Assembly: GCA_963627135.1 (NCBI GenBank)
Contig: CAVFZY010000020.1
Location: forward strand, 93,394-157,393
Source: CAG-103 sp963627135
GTDB lineage: Bacteria > Bacillota > Clostridia > Oscillospirales > Oscillospiraceae
Direction: 5' to 3'
DNA length: 64,000 nt
The position numbers and the translations under genes were made by a program. Positions within the stretch are counted from its first letter, which is position 1; each line of letters opens with the position of its first letter. Below the pieces are notes generated by a model, which was not told the DNA's origin, ran no database searches, and saw only the letters and a program-made list of their open reading frames with translations. This document shows, piece by piece, positions 1-7,734 of the stretch.

Positions 1-237
1 AAAACGCTCAAAGTCCACGTTGCCGCCCGGCTGGTGCAGGCGCTCCGGCGTGCGCTGCTCCGGGCGGAGAAAAAAGTCGTCCATGTGGAACACATTGCAG
101 CCGAGCTGCGCCTGAAGGGACGCGGCCAGCGTGGTCTTTCCGGCGGCGCATCGGCCGTCAATGGCAACGAGTACGCGCGGCTGCACGGCTGCGAGCGCAC
201 GGATGTGCTGCAAAAGAGCGGTTTCAAAATCAGTCAT
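1..237 (-). CDS. P-loop kinase, uridine kinase-like (3' part cut off by window edge)
   Basis: The reading frame starts with ATG at 237 and runs off the left edge, so only the first 79 codons are visible. It shows a Walker A motif, GRCAAGKTT, near residue 28, followed by the stretch FHMDDFFLR, in which the paired acidic residues resemble the substrate-binding and Walker B region of uridine kinase/phosphoribulokinase-like P-loop enzymes. Many Clostridia carry such small kinase-like proteins of unproven substrate. The start is preferred because an ATG slightly upstream is followed at once by a stop. The gene follows the suf operon in the same direction but is separated from it by a terminator. 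The exact substrate cannot be read from this fragment. Confidence 0.7.
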   Translation of the reverse strand, partial: MTDFETALLQHIRALAAVQPRVLVAIDGRCAAGKTTLAASLQAQLGCNVFHMDDFFLRPEQRTPERLHQPGGNVDFERF

Positions 238-313
238 ACATAGCACCTGCCGTCAAGAGGATGTCTTATCATAATCCCACAAACGCGCGCTGTCAAACCG
301 GGGATTTCCAGCG

Positions 314-357
314 CGGAAAAAGCCGCCGGCAGACGCCTCATCAGCATCAGCCGGCGG
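314..357 (-). terminator. Rho-independent terminator of the suf operon
   Basis: An 8-bp GC stem (323-330 paired with 350-357) is followed on the minus strand by five T residues. It lies just after the sufU stop codon and before the P-loop kinase gene. Confidence 0.8.
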
Positions 358-367
358 TGGGAACGGC

Positions 368-802
368 TTACTCTTCGACCTTGCCGGTCAGCGCCTCGCT
401 GAGCGTGCGCCAACCGAGCATGGCACATTTCACACGCGCGGGCATGTGCGCGATATCCTTGAGAGCCGAGGCTTCTTCAAGACTCTCGATCTCTTCCTCG
501 GTCGCCTCGCCGTGGATCATGCGCAGGAAGGTGCGGCCCATTTCCAGCGCCTTTTCCTTCTTCTGCCCCACGATCATGCCGAGCATGATGTCCGCTGACG
601 CCTGCGAGATGGCGCAGCCGTCGCCGACAAAGCCGCCGTCAGTGATGACATCGCCGTCGGTCTTGAGCTTGAGGACGATGTTGTCGCCGCAGCTCGGGTT
701 CACGCCTGCGAGCTCAATGTCTGCGTCCGGAATGTCGTGCTTGAACTCCGGATGGATGTTGTGCTCGGTCAGGATCTCGTTATAGAAACTTCTATTTTCC
801 AT
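368..802 (-). CDS. sufU: SufU, sulfur-accepting partner of SufS
   Basis: A 144-residue NifU-like protein of the SufU type. In Firmicutes SufU is a zinc protein that takes persulfide sulfur from SufS and passes it to the SufBCD scaffold. The zinc-ligand pattern is visible: C38 and D40 in NPSCGD, C63 in GDGCAISQ and C126 in VKCAMLG. Length and motif spacing match the family. It is the last gene of the suf operon and overlaps the end of sufS by 11 bp, so the two are probably translationally coupled. No iscU or sufA gene is seen here. Confidence 0.95.
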   Translation of the reverse strand: MENRSFYNEILTEHNIHPEFKHDIPDADIELAGVNPSCGDNIVLKLKTDGDVITDGGFVGDGCAISQASADIMLGMIVGQKKEKALEMGRTFLRMIHGEATEEEIESLEEASALKDIAHMPARVKCAMLGWRTLSEALTGKVEE

Positions 803-2006
803 ATCCCATACGCTCCCTCAGGGTCGAGAGGCTCACGATGAACCGGTCGACATCCTCATCGGTGTTGTAGAAGGCAAAGCTGGCACGGGCCGTCGCGTTC
901 AGGCCGAGGTGCGTGAGCAGCGGCTGCGCACAGTGGTGACCGGCGCGGATGTTCACACCGTCGGACGCCATGATCTCACTAATGTCGTGCGGGTGCACGC
1001 CGTCGACCGTAAATGTGATGATGCCGTTATGATCCTCCGGCTTGTCCGTGCCGAGCACATGCACATGCGGCACGGACAGCACACGCGCGAGAGCGTTGAC
1101 CGTCAGATCGTGCTCGCGCTGCTGGATGGTGTCAAAGCCGACACTCTGCACGTACTGAATGGCAGCAGCCAGACCGGCCGCGCCGGCGGCATTGACCGTA
1201 CCGGCCTCAAATTTATGCGGCAATTCGGCATAGACGGCGCCCGTGCGCGCGACGGATTCGATCATCTCTCCGCCGGAGAGAAACGGCGGCATTTCCTCGA
1301 GCAGGTCCTCCCTGCCGTACAGCCCGCCGATGCCCATGGGGCCAAAGACCTTGTGGCCCGAGAAGGCGAAGAAATCCGCGCCCAGCTCCTGCACGTTCAC
1401 CGGCATGTGCGGCGTGCTCTGTGCGCCGTCCACGACCATGACCGCGCCCTTTTTGTGCGCCATGGCAGCGACCTCCCGCACCGGGTATTTCCGGCCGAGG
1501 ACGTTCGACACCTGCGTCATGGCGACGATCTTCGTGCGCTCGGTGATAAGCGATTCGATCTGCTGAAGATCCATACTGCCGTCGGGCGCGCACTCGATAA
1601 ACTTCAGCTCCGCACCCGTCTGGCGACAGACCATCTGCCAAGGCAGCAGGTCACTGTGGTGCTCCATGATGGACACGAGCACCTCATCGCCCGCTTTCAC
1701 ATGCGTCAGGCCATAGCTGTAAGCAACCAAGTTCAGGCTCTCGGTCGTGTTGCGGGTGAAGATGATCTCGCGCACCGACTTTGCGCCGATGAAATCGCGC
1801 ACGTTCTCGCGCGCCTGCTCATAAATATCGGTCGCCTCGACGCTCAGCGGATACAGGCCGCGCAGGGGGTTTGCGTTGTGGCAGCGGTAGAAATCCGCCA
1901 CCGCGTCGAGCACACACTGCGGGCGCTGGGCCGTGGCCGCGTTGTCGATATAGGCGACGTCCGTATGCTGAAAGATCGGAAAATCATTTTTGTAGTTATA
2001 CGCCAT
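792..2006 (-). CDS. sufS: SufS cysteine desulfurase
   Basis: A 404-residue group II cysteine desulfurase, a PLP enzyme that removes sulfur from cysteine to give alanine and an enzyme persulfide for Fe-S assembly. The PLP lysine lies in FSGHKVFGPMG (K219) and the catalytic cysteine in RAGHHCAQP (C359), the short-loop arrangement of SufS rather than IscS. Length is typical. The ATG at 2006 has a GGAGG ribosome site lying inside the end of sufD, and the genes overlap by 11 bp. A second, NifS/IscS-type desulfurase is encoded separately at 37424-38557. Confidence 0.96.
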   Translation of the reverse strand: MAYNYKNDFPIFQHTDVAYIDNAATAQRPQCVLDAVADFYRCHNANPLRGLYPLSVEATDIYEQARENVRDFIGAKSVREIIFTRNTTESLNLVAYSYGLTHVKAGDEVLVSIMEHHSDLLPWQMVCRQTGAELKFIECAPDGSMDLQQIESLITERTKIVAMTQVSNVLGRKYPVREVAAMAHKKGAVMVVDGAQSTPHMPVNVQELGADFFAFSGHKVFGPMGIGGLYGREDLLEEMPPFLSGGEMIESVARTGAVYAELPHKFEAGTVNAAGAAGLAAAIQYVQSVGFDTIQQREHDLTVNALARVLSVPHVHVLGTDKPEDHNGIITFTVDGVHPHDISEIMASDGVNIRAGHHCAQPLLTHLGLNATARASFAFYNTDEDVDRFIVSLSTLRERMGYGK

Positions 2007-2937
2007 CGTTCAGTTCCTCCTCCAGCGTCTGAAGAATCTGCGCGCGCAGCGCTTCATCGTCCACCGTGCGGGCAAAGCGCTCGATGGATGCGCGGGCCAG
2101 GATGTTTTCAGCCTGTTCGCGGAAGATGCCGCGGCTCTCAAAGTAAAACAGCGTCTCATCATCGAGCTCGCCGATGGTCGCGCCGTGGTTGCCAACGACG
2201 TTTTCCTCGGCACAGAGGATAAGCGGCACCGTCTTGTTGACAACATCGTCGCCGAGCATGAGTACCGTTTCCTTCTCGTTGCCGACGGAGTTGGCCGAAC
2301 CGGTCTTAAAGTCGATCGTGCCGCGGAAGGTTTTCTTCGCCGCGTCCTTGAGCGCGCCGGACGTGTCGATCTCACACTCCGTGTTCTTGCCGTAGTGGTT
2401 GACGACGACGTTGACGTCGATCGTCTGGCTGCTGCGGCCAAAATAGCCGATCTGTGCCGAATAACGGCTGCCGTCGCCGACGAGCTCCGTGTCGTTGCCC
2501 GAATACAGGTCGCCCCTGCCCATGAGGATCTGCGTCATGTCCACGCCGGCGTCGGGCGCGCAGTCCGCATCCGTTCTGGCATAGAGCAGCGCACCATCCT
2601 GTGCACCGAGCACCTGCACAAGGCGCAAAGACGCACGCTCATGCAGCGTCAGCGCCGTTTCCACGGCGAAGCTGCCCTGCGCATCCAGCACCATATACAC
2701 CGTTGCCTGCACGCCGGCGGCCACATCGACCGTGATGTGCTTACGGCTGCAGCCCTCGGCACCGGTCAGGCGGATGTGCAGCGGCTGCGCCTGATTTTCT
2801 GTTGTAATTTCATATGCATCCGTCCCGAGATCGGCCGTTTCGGCCACATTCCACGGGATGGTCGCTTCGTTGACATTGAGATGGTTCCACGTTCTGGTCG
2901 GCAGTTTGTTGACGACCAGCTGTTCACGCGTATTCAC
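1996..2937 (-). CDS. sufD: SufD Fe-S scaffold subunit
   Basis: A 313-residue member of the SufB/SufD family (beta-helix scaffold). It is shorter than the E. coli protein but in the usual range for Clostridia. The C-terminal half carries the family pattern NHGATIGELDDETLFYFESRG, in which SufB has ASVGHEA-type sequence, here with His and Glu retained. With SufB and SufC it should form the SufBCD complex in the cytoplasm. The start is GTG at 2937, chosen for its AAAGGAGG ribosome site. It sits between sufB (27-bp gap) and sufS (11-bp overlap). Confidence 0.92.
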   Translation of the reverse strand: MNTREQLVVNKLPTRTWNHLNVNEATIPWNVAETADLGTDAYEITTENQAQPLHIRLTGAEGCSRKHITVDVAAGVQATVYMVLDAQGSFAVETALTLHERASLRLVQVLGAQDGALLYARTDADCAPDAGVDMTQILMGRGDLYSGNDTELVGDGSRYSAQIGYFGRSSQTIDVNVVVNHYGKNTECEIDTSGALKDAAKKTFRGTIDFKTGSANSVGNEKETVLMLGDDVVNKTVPLILCAEENVVGNHGATIGELDDETLFYFESRGIFREQAENILARASIERFARTVDDEALRAQILQTLEEELNDGV

Positions 2938-2964
2938 GATATTCCCTCCTTTCGGAATATGCGG

Positions 2965-4371
2965 TCAGCCGATGCTGCCCTTCATCTCCAGACGAATGAG
3001 ATTGTTCATTTCCACCGCATACTCCAGCGGCAGCTCCTTGGAGACGTTGTCCGCAAAGCCGCTGACGATCAGCGCACGTGCGTCCTCCTCGCTCATGCCG
3101 CGGCTCATGAGATAAAACACCGCTTCATTGCTGATGCTGCCGATCTTGGCCTCGTGGCCGACGGCGGCGTCCTTCGTGCGGATGTCCATGGCCGGAACGG
3201 TATCGGAGCGGGACTCGGAATCGAGCATCAGCGACTGGCAGGACACGGAGGATTTCGCGTGCTTGGCGCCCTTTTGCACCACGACGCTGCTGCGGAACGT
3301 GCTGATGCCACCGCTCTTGCTGATGGAGCGCGTGTTCATGTACGAGCTTGTGTTCTTGCCGATGTGCACGACCTTCGCGCCGGTATCGAGGTTCTGCCCC
3401 GCGCCGGCAAATGTGACGCCGGTGAACTCCATTTTGGCATTGTCGCCCTTGAGCACACTCATCGGGTACAGGCAACCGACATGGGACCCGAACGAGCCGG
3501 ACACCCACTCGATCACGCCGCCCTCTTCCACGAGCGCGCGCTTGGTGTTGAGGTTATACATGTTCTTCGACCAGTTTTCAATGGTCGAGTAGCGCAGCCT
3601 GGCGTTTTTCTTCACGTACAGCTCCACACAGCCGGCGTGGAGGTTCGCGACGTTATATTTCGGTGCCGAGCAGCCCTCGATGAAGTGCAGGCTCGCACCC
3701 TCGTCGACGATGATGAGCGTGTGCTCGAACTGGCCTGCGCCCTTGGCGTTCAGGCGGAAGTACGACTGCAGCGGAATGGACACCTGCACGCCCTTCGGCA
3801 CATACACGAATGAGCCGCCGGACCAGACCGCGCCGTGCAGAGCAGCGAACTTATGATCACGCGGCGTGACGAGCTTCATGAAGTACTTTTGCACCATATC
3901 GGCGTACTCGCCCTTGAGCGCGCTCTCCATATCGGTATAGACGACGCCCTGCGCGGCCACCTCGTCCTTGACGTTGTGGTACACGAGCTCGGAATCGTAC
4001 TGCGCACCGACACCGGCGAGCGATTTGCGCTCCGCCTGCGGGATGCCGAGCCGCTCGAAGGTATCTTTAATATCCTGCGGGACGTCCTTCCAGTCGTTTT
4101 TCATGTCGGTCTTGGGGCGGACATAGGTCGCGATGTGATCCACGTCCAGTCCCTCAATGGACGGGCCCCAGTCCGGGATCGGCATCTCGTTATAGATCTG
4201 CAGCGACTCCAGCCGGAACTGCTGCATCCAGACCGGATCGTCCTTTTCCTTGGAGAGCTTGTCGATGATCTCCGGCGTCAGGCCCTCCTGCATGCGATAG
4301 GCATCGTCCTCTTTGTCGCGGATGTCATAGACGCTGCGGTCAATGTCCGCGACCTGACTTTTTCCCTTCAT
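2965..4371 (-). CDS. sufB: SufB Fe-S scaffold subunit
   Basis: The main scaffold protein of the SUF system, on which Fe-S clusters are built. The 468-residue product is highly recognisable: an N-terminal region with MKGKSQVADIDRSVYD, the central YVPKGVQVSIPLQSYFR segment and the C-terminal GHEAKIGSISNEAVFYLMSRG motif. The ATG at 4371 is preferred to one 75 bp upstream because it has a GAGG ribosome site eight bases ahead and leaves a 16-bp gap after sufC, whereas the longer form would overlap sufC and carry a non-homologous tail. Confidence 0.96.
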   Translation of the reverse strand: MKGKSQVADIDRSVYDIRDKEDDAYRMQEGLTPEIIDKLSKEKDDPVWMQQFRLESLQIYNEMPIPDWGPSIEGLDVDHIATYVRPKTDMKNDWKDVPQDIKDTFERLGIPQAERKSLAGVGAQYDSELVYHNVKDEVAAQGVVYTDMESALKGEYADMVQKYFMKLVTPRDHKFAALHGAVWSGGSFVYVPKGVQVSIPLQSYFRLNAKGAGQFEHTLIIVDEGASLHFIEGCSAPKYNVANLHAGCVELYVKKNARLRYSTIENWSKNMYNLNTKRALVEEGGVIEWVSGSFGSHVGCLYPMSVLKGDNAKMEFTGVTFAGAGQNLDTGAKVVHIGKNTSSYMNTRSISKSGGISTFRSSVVVQKGAKHAKSSVSCQSLMLDSESRSDTVPAMDIRTKDAAVGHEAKIGSISNEAVFYLMSRGMSEEDARALIVSGFADNVSKELPLEYAVEMNNLIRLEMKGSIG

Positions 4372-4387
4372 TCGGATCGCCTCGCTT

Positions 4388-5134
4388 TCAGTCTGCCTGG
4401 ATGCCGCCAAAGCCGTTTTCGTTGATGGTGTCGACGAGCGATGCATCGCCGTTTTTCACGATGACGCCCTTTTCCATGATGTGTGCGGCGTCCACCGTCA
4501 GCGCCTCGAGAATGCGGGTGCTGTGCGTGATGATGAGCAGCGAGCCGTGCACGCGCTCACGGTAGAGCTGCACACCCTTGGAGACCGTGCGCACCGCATC
4601 GACGTCCAGGCCGGAGTCGGTCTCGTCGAGGATGGCGAGCTTCGGCTCGAGCATGAGCATCTGCAAAATTTCGGCTTTCTTTTTCTCGCCGCCGGAAAAG
4701 CCCACGTTCAGGTCGCGCTCGGCATAAGAAGCGTCCATCGCCAGCAGCTCCATCGTCTCGGCGAGCTTCTTCTTGAAATCCCAGAGGCGGATGCGCTTGC
4801 CGGTCTTCTGCTCGAGTGCGCTGCGGATAAAGGCACTGAGCGTCACTCCGGGCACCTCGAGCGGATTCTGGAAGGACAGGAAAATGCCCTTTTTCGCACG
4901 CTCATTGACCGGCAGCTCCGTAATGTCCTCGCCGTCAAAGACGATCTTTCCGGCCGTGACCGTATACTCCGGATTGCCGGTGATCGCGTAACCGAGTGTG
5001 GACTTGCCGGTGCCGTTCGGTCCCATGAGCACGTGCGTCTCGTCTTTGCCGACGGTCAGATCCATGCCGTGCAGGATTTCCTTGTCGCCTGCGCTCACGC
5101 GCAGGCCGCTGACTTCAAGCAAGTTTTTGTTCAT
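4388..5134 (-). CDS. sufC: SufC ATPase
   Basis: A soluble ABC-type ATPase that drives the SufBCD complex. Motifs in order are Walker A GPNGTGKST, a Q-loop in SFQNPLEVPGV, a signature region around VGFSGGEKKKAEI, and Walker B LAILDETDSGLD. The TDSGLD sequence after Walker B is characteristic of SufC. The start at 5134 (MNKNLLEVSG) has GGAGG seven bases upstream. A longer frame to 5203 exists but has no ribosome site. It is the first gene of the operon, about 110 nt downstream of the mapped promoter. Confidence 0.95.
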   Translation of the reverse strand: MNKNLLEVSGLRVSAGDKEILHGMDLTVGKDETHVLMGPNGTGKSTLGYAITGNPEYTVTAGKIVFDGEDITELPVNERAKKGIFLSFQNPLEVPGVTLSAFIRSALEQKTGKRIRLWDFKKKLAETMELLAMDASYAERDLNVGFSGGEKKKAEILQMLMLEPKLAILDETDSGLDVDAVRTVSKGVQLYRERVHGSLLIITHSTRILEALTVDAAHIMEKGVIVKNGDASLVDTINENGFGGIQAD

Positions 5135-5250
5135 ATATGCGTCCTCCATTCCCAATGGCAGGCCGCGCCGGGCGGCACGGCTGCATAATATACACAAATT
5201 CAAAGAGGCTCTGGAGGGGTTGACACGTAATCCCTACCTCTACGGCGTGA

Positions 5251-5279
5251 ATTATATGCCTTTATTCCCATATTGTCAA
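5251..5279 (-). promoter_or_regulatory. suf operon promoter
   Basis: On the minus strand TTGACA (5279-5274) and TATAAT (5256-5251) are separated by exactly 17 bp, a full sigma-A consensus. The predicted start is near 5244, giving a leader of about 110 nt before sufC. Confidence 0.9.
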
Positions 5280-5288
5280 TAGGAATAA
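5262..5288. promoter_or_regulatory. Palindromic operator over the suf -35 box
   Basis: TTATTCC (5262-5268) is matched by GGAATAA (5282-5288), and inside it TATTG-T-CAATA forms a second inverted repeat. The element covers the -35 hexamer and part of the spacer, a position that suits repression. An Rrf2/IscR-type Fe-S sensor is a reasonable candidate binder, but none is encoded in this window. Confidence 0.6.
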
Positions 5289-5302
5289 GGAGCGGCGGCA
5301 GC

Positions 5303-5340
5303 AAAAAAGTGCGCACGGCAGCAAAACCGTACGCACTTTT
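5303..5340 (-). terminator. Terminator after the PPC-domain gene
   Basis: The inverted repeat AAAAGTGCG ... CGCACTTTT (5305-5313 with 5332-5340), extended inward by ACGG/CCGT, is followed by T residues on the minus strand. It separates the PPC gene from the suf promoter and may work in both directions. Confidence 0.85.
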
Positions 5341-5351
5341 AACACAAAGCT

Positions 5352-5771
5352 TCAGAATTGAAACAGGTTCAGGCCGATCTCCTCGCTGTGGAAGCGATCC
5401 ACCCGCCCGTCGATGACCGTGATGACCATCTCACAGGTGGCGCTGATAACGGCGCGGTTCAGATGCCCGCCGAACACCTCACCCTTCTCGTTGCCAGCGC
5501 TCATGTGCAGGTGCGTGTAAAACGCGCCGTCCATCGTATTGATGGTGCCGGTCAGCGAGACAATCTCAAAATCGCCCGCAAACGAATTGGCGTGATACTG
5601 CTTTTCGGCCGTGTGGAACACGCCGACCGTGAATTCACCGACCGCACCGAGCGCCTGCACGCTCGCGAGCTTGATCTGCTCGGCCTGCGCGATCGCCTTG
5701 ACCTGCTCGAGCATCTCCTCGCCGCGGTCGATGCGGGCGATGATGGTGTTTCCAAATCTTCGATACTCCAT
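5352..5771 (-). CDS. PPC domain (DUF296) protein
   Basis: A 139-residue single-domain protein of the PPC/DUF296 family, found alone in bacteria and fused to AT-hooks in plants. Family marks seen are the SVQALGAVGEFTVGVF strand-turn region, the THLHMS histidine pair and a GGHLN motif. The histidines (THLH and GGH) resemble a metal site known in trimeric PPC proteins. It is described as DNA-binding in databases, but the bacterial role is not settled. The gene is monocistronic, with a start at 5771 behind GGAGGAG, its own promoter and its own terminator. Confidence 0.85.
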   Translation of the reverse strand: MEYRRFGNTIIARIDRGEEMLEQVKAIAQAEQIKLASVQALGAVGEFTVGVFHTAEKQYHANSFAGDFEIVSLTGTINTMDGAFYTHLHMSAGNEKGEVFGGHLNRAVISATCEMVITVIDGRVDRFHSEEIGLNLFQF

Positions 5772-5800
5772 GGGACTCCTCCTTTGGCTTCATAATCTCG

Positions 5801-5829
5801 ATTATACCGCGCCCCCTGCCGGCTTGCAA
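5801..5829 (-). promoter_or_regulatory. Promoter of the PPC-domain gene
   Basis: Minus-strand TTGCAA (5829-5824) and TATAAT (5806-5801) are 17 bp apart. The spacer overlaps a GC-rich inverted repeat that follows the ABC transporter operon. Confidence 0.75.
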
Positions 5830-5844
5830 GGGGCGCGCAGGAAT

Positions 5845-7734
5845 TTATTCGAGCTCGAACGCGCCGGTATAGAGCTGATAGTACACGCCCTTTTCGGCAA
5901 TGAGCTTTTCATGGCTGCCACGCTCGATGATGCTCCCGTGATCGAGCACCATGATGACATCGGCATTTTTGACCGTCGAGAGCCGGTGCGCGATGACGAA
6001 CACCGTGCGGCCCTCCATGAGCTTATCCATGCCGCTCTGCACGAGTGCCTCCGTGCGGGTGTCGATGGAGCTGGTCGCCTCGTCGAGGATCATGACCGGC
6101 GGATCGGACACGGCCGCGCGCGCGATGCTCAGCAGCTGGCGCTGGCCCTGACTCAGGCCGCTGCCGTCGCCCTTGAGCACGGTATTGTAGCCGTCCGGCA
6201 GCATGCGGATGAAGTGATCGGCGTTGGCGAGCTTCGCCGCCGCGATGCAGTCCTCATCCGTCGCGTCCGGATTGCCGTAGCGGATGTTTTCCATGACGGT
6301 GCCGGTAAAGAGGTTCACGTCCTGGAGCACGATGCCGAGGCTGCGGCGCAGATCGGCCTTGCAGATCTTGTTGATGTTGATGCCATCATAGCGGATCTTG
6401 CCGTCGGCAATGTCGTAGAAGCGGTTGATGAGGTTCGTGATCGTTGTCTTGCCGGCGCCGGTCGCGCCGACGAAGGCCACCTTCTGGCCCGGTTCGGCAT
6501 AAAGCGTGATGTCGTGCAGGACTTCCTTGTCCGGTGTGTAGCCGAAGTCCACATGGTCGAACACGACGCGGCCCTCGAGCTTCGTGTACGTGACCGCACC
6601 GTCGCCGTGCGGGTGCTTCCACGCCCAGAGGCCGGTATGGTGGTTGGCCTCGACGAGCGCGCCGTTTTCCTCCCTGGCATTGACGAGCGTCACATAGCCG
6701 TCATCCGTTTCCGGCTGCGCGTCCATGAATGCAAAGATGCGCGATGCGCCGGCCAGCGCCGTAACGATGGAGTTAAATTGGTTGGAGATCTGCGAGATGG
6801 GGTTTGTAAACCCGCGCGAGAGCGTCAGGAACGACGCGATCATGCCGAGTGAGAGCGTGTTCATGCCGGTCAGGCCGAGGTTCGGCGTGCCGGCAATGGC
6901 CATCGTGCCGCCGATGACGGCGATGATGACATACTGCAGGTAGCCGACGGCGTTCATCATCGGCATCATGCTGTTGGCCATGCCGCTGGCGCGCGCGGCG
7001 TTTTCCGCCCAGACGCGGTTGCGGCGGTGCAGTTCCTCCTTGCTCTGCTCTTCGTGGCAGAACACCTTGACGACCTTCTGGCCGTTGACCATCTCTTCGA
7101 CATAGCCGTTGAGATCCGCCAACGCCGTCTGCTGCGCCATGAAGTAGCCGCCGATGCGGCCGGTGAGCCTGCGCACGAACACAAGGATGAGCGCCATGAC
7201 CGCGCAGACGATCAGCGTCAGCCAGACGCTGATATACAGCATGCAGAAAAACACTGCCACCAGTGTGAACACGGACGACACGAGCTGGGCCATAGACTGT
7301 GCGATCATCTGCCGCAGCGTGTCGGTATCATTCGTATACAGGCTCATGATATCGCCGTGCGTATGCGTGTCAAAATAGCGGATGGGCAGGCGCTGCATCT
7401 TCTCAAACATCTCGTCGCGGATGCGCTTGAGCGTGCCCTGCGCGATCGTGACCATGCGGCGGTTATACAGCCACGTGGACATGGTGCCGATGAGGTACAC
7501 GCAGCCGATCGTGACCAGCGCGCGGATCAGGCCGGAAAAGTCCGGTGATGCCGTGCCGAGCATGGGGACGATATAGCCATCAATCAGCTTCTGCAGGAAC
7601 ATGGACGAGGCCGCTCCGGCGACTGCGCTGAGCAAAATGCAGATGGTCACGAGCACGAGTGTGCCCTTATAAGCGCGCATATACGACAGCAGGCGCTTGA
7701 GCGTCTGGGAATCAAATTTCGGGCGTTCTGGCAT
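5845..7734 (-). CDS. Heterodimeric ABC exporter subunit with the catalytic nucleotide site
   Basis: A 629-residue half-transporter: six membrane segments in residues 1-330, then an ATPase domain. Walker A is GATGAGKT (423-430), Walker B is VMILDE with catalytic E552, and the switch histidine is H583, all canonical. The signature is LSQGQ (527-531) instead of LSGGQ. A linker of about 50 residues before the ATPase domain is typical of the TM288-like partner in heterodimeric exporters. The start at 7734 has GGAGG eight bases upstream and overlaps the previous gene by 23 bp. It forms an exporter with the 588-residue partner, probably for drugs or lipids. The substrate is unknown. Confidence 0.9.
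   Translation of the reverse strand: MPERPKFDSQTLKRLLSYMRAYKGTLVLVTICILLSAVAGAASSMFLQKLIDGYIVPMLGTASPDFSGLIRALVTIGCVYLIGTMSTWLYNRRMVTIAQGTLKRIRDEMFEKMQRLPIRYFDTHTHGDIMSLYTNDTDTLRQMIAQSMAQLVSSVFTLVAVFFCMLYISVWLTLIVCAVMALILVFVRRLTGRIGGYFMAQQTALADLNGYVEEMVNGQKVVKVFCHEEQSKEELHRRNRVWAENAARASGMANSMMPMMNAVGYLQYVIIAVIGGTMAIAGTPNLGLTGMNTLSLGMIASFLTLSRGFTNPISQISNQFNSIVTALAGASRIFAFMDAQPETDDGYVTLVNAREENGALVEANHHTGLWAWKHPHGDGAVTYTKLEGRVVFDHVDFGYTPDKEVLHDITLYAEPGQKVAFVGATGAGKTTITNLINRFYDIADGKIRYDGININKICKADLRRSLGIVLQDVNLFTGTVMENIRYGNPDATDEDCIAAAKLANADHFIRMLPDGYNTVLKGDGSGLSQGQRQLLSIARAAVSDPPVMILDEATSSIDTRTEALVQSGMDKLMEGRTVFVIAHRLSTVKNADVIMVLDHGSIIERGSHEKLIAEKGVYYQLYTGAFELE

Noticed and set aside
909..2222. 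Long plus-strand frames over sufS and sufD, and similar frames opposite hisD, ligA, glmS and guaA
   Set aside because: Each mirrors a well-supported gene in GC-rich DNA and has no recognisable domain.
5809..5837. GC-rich inverted repeat after the ABC exporter operon as a terminator
   Set aside because: No T-run follows on the minus strand and it overlaps the PPC gene promoter, so termination there is uncertain.
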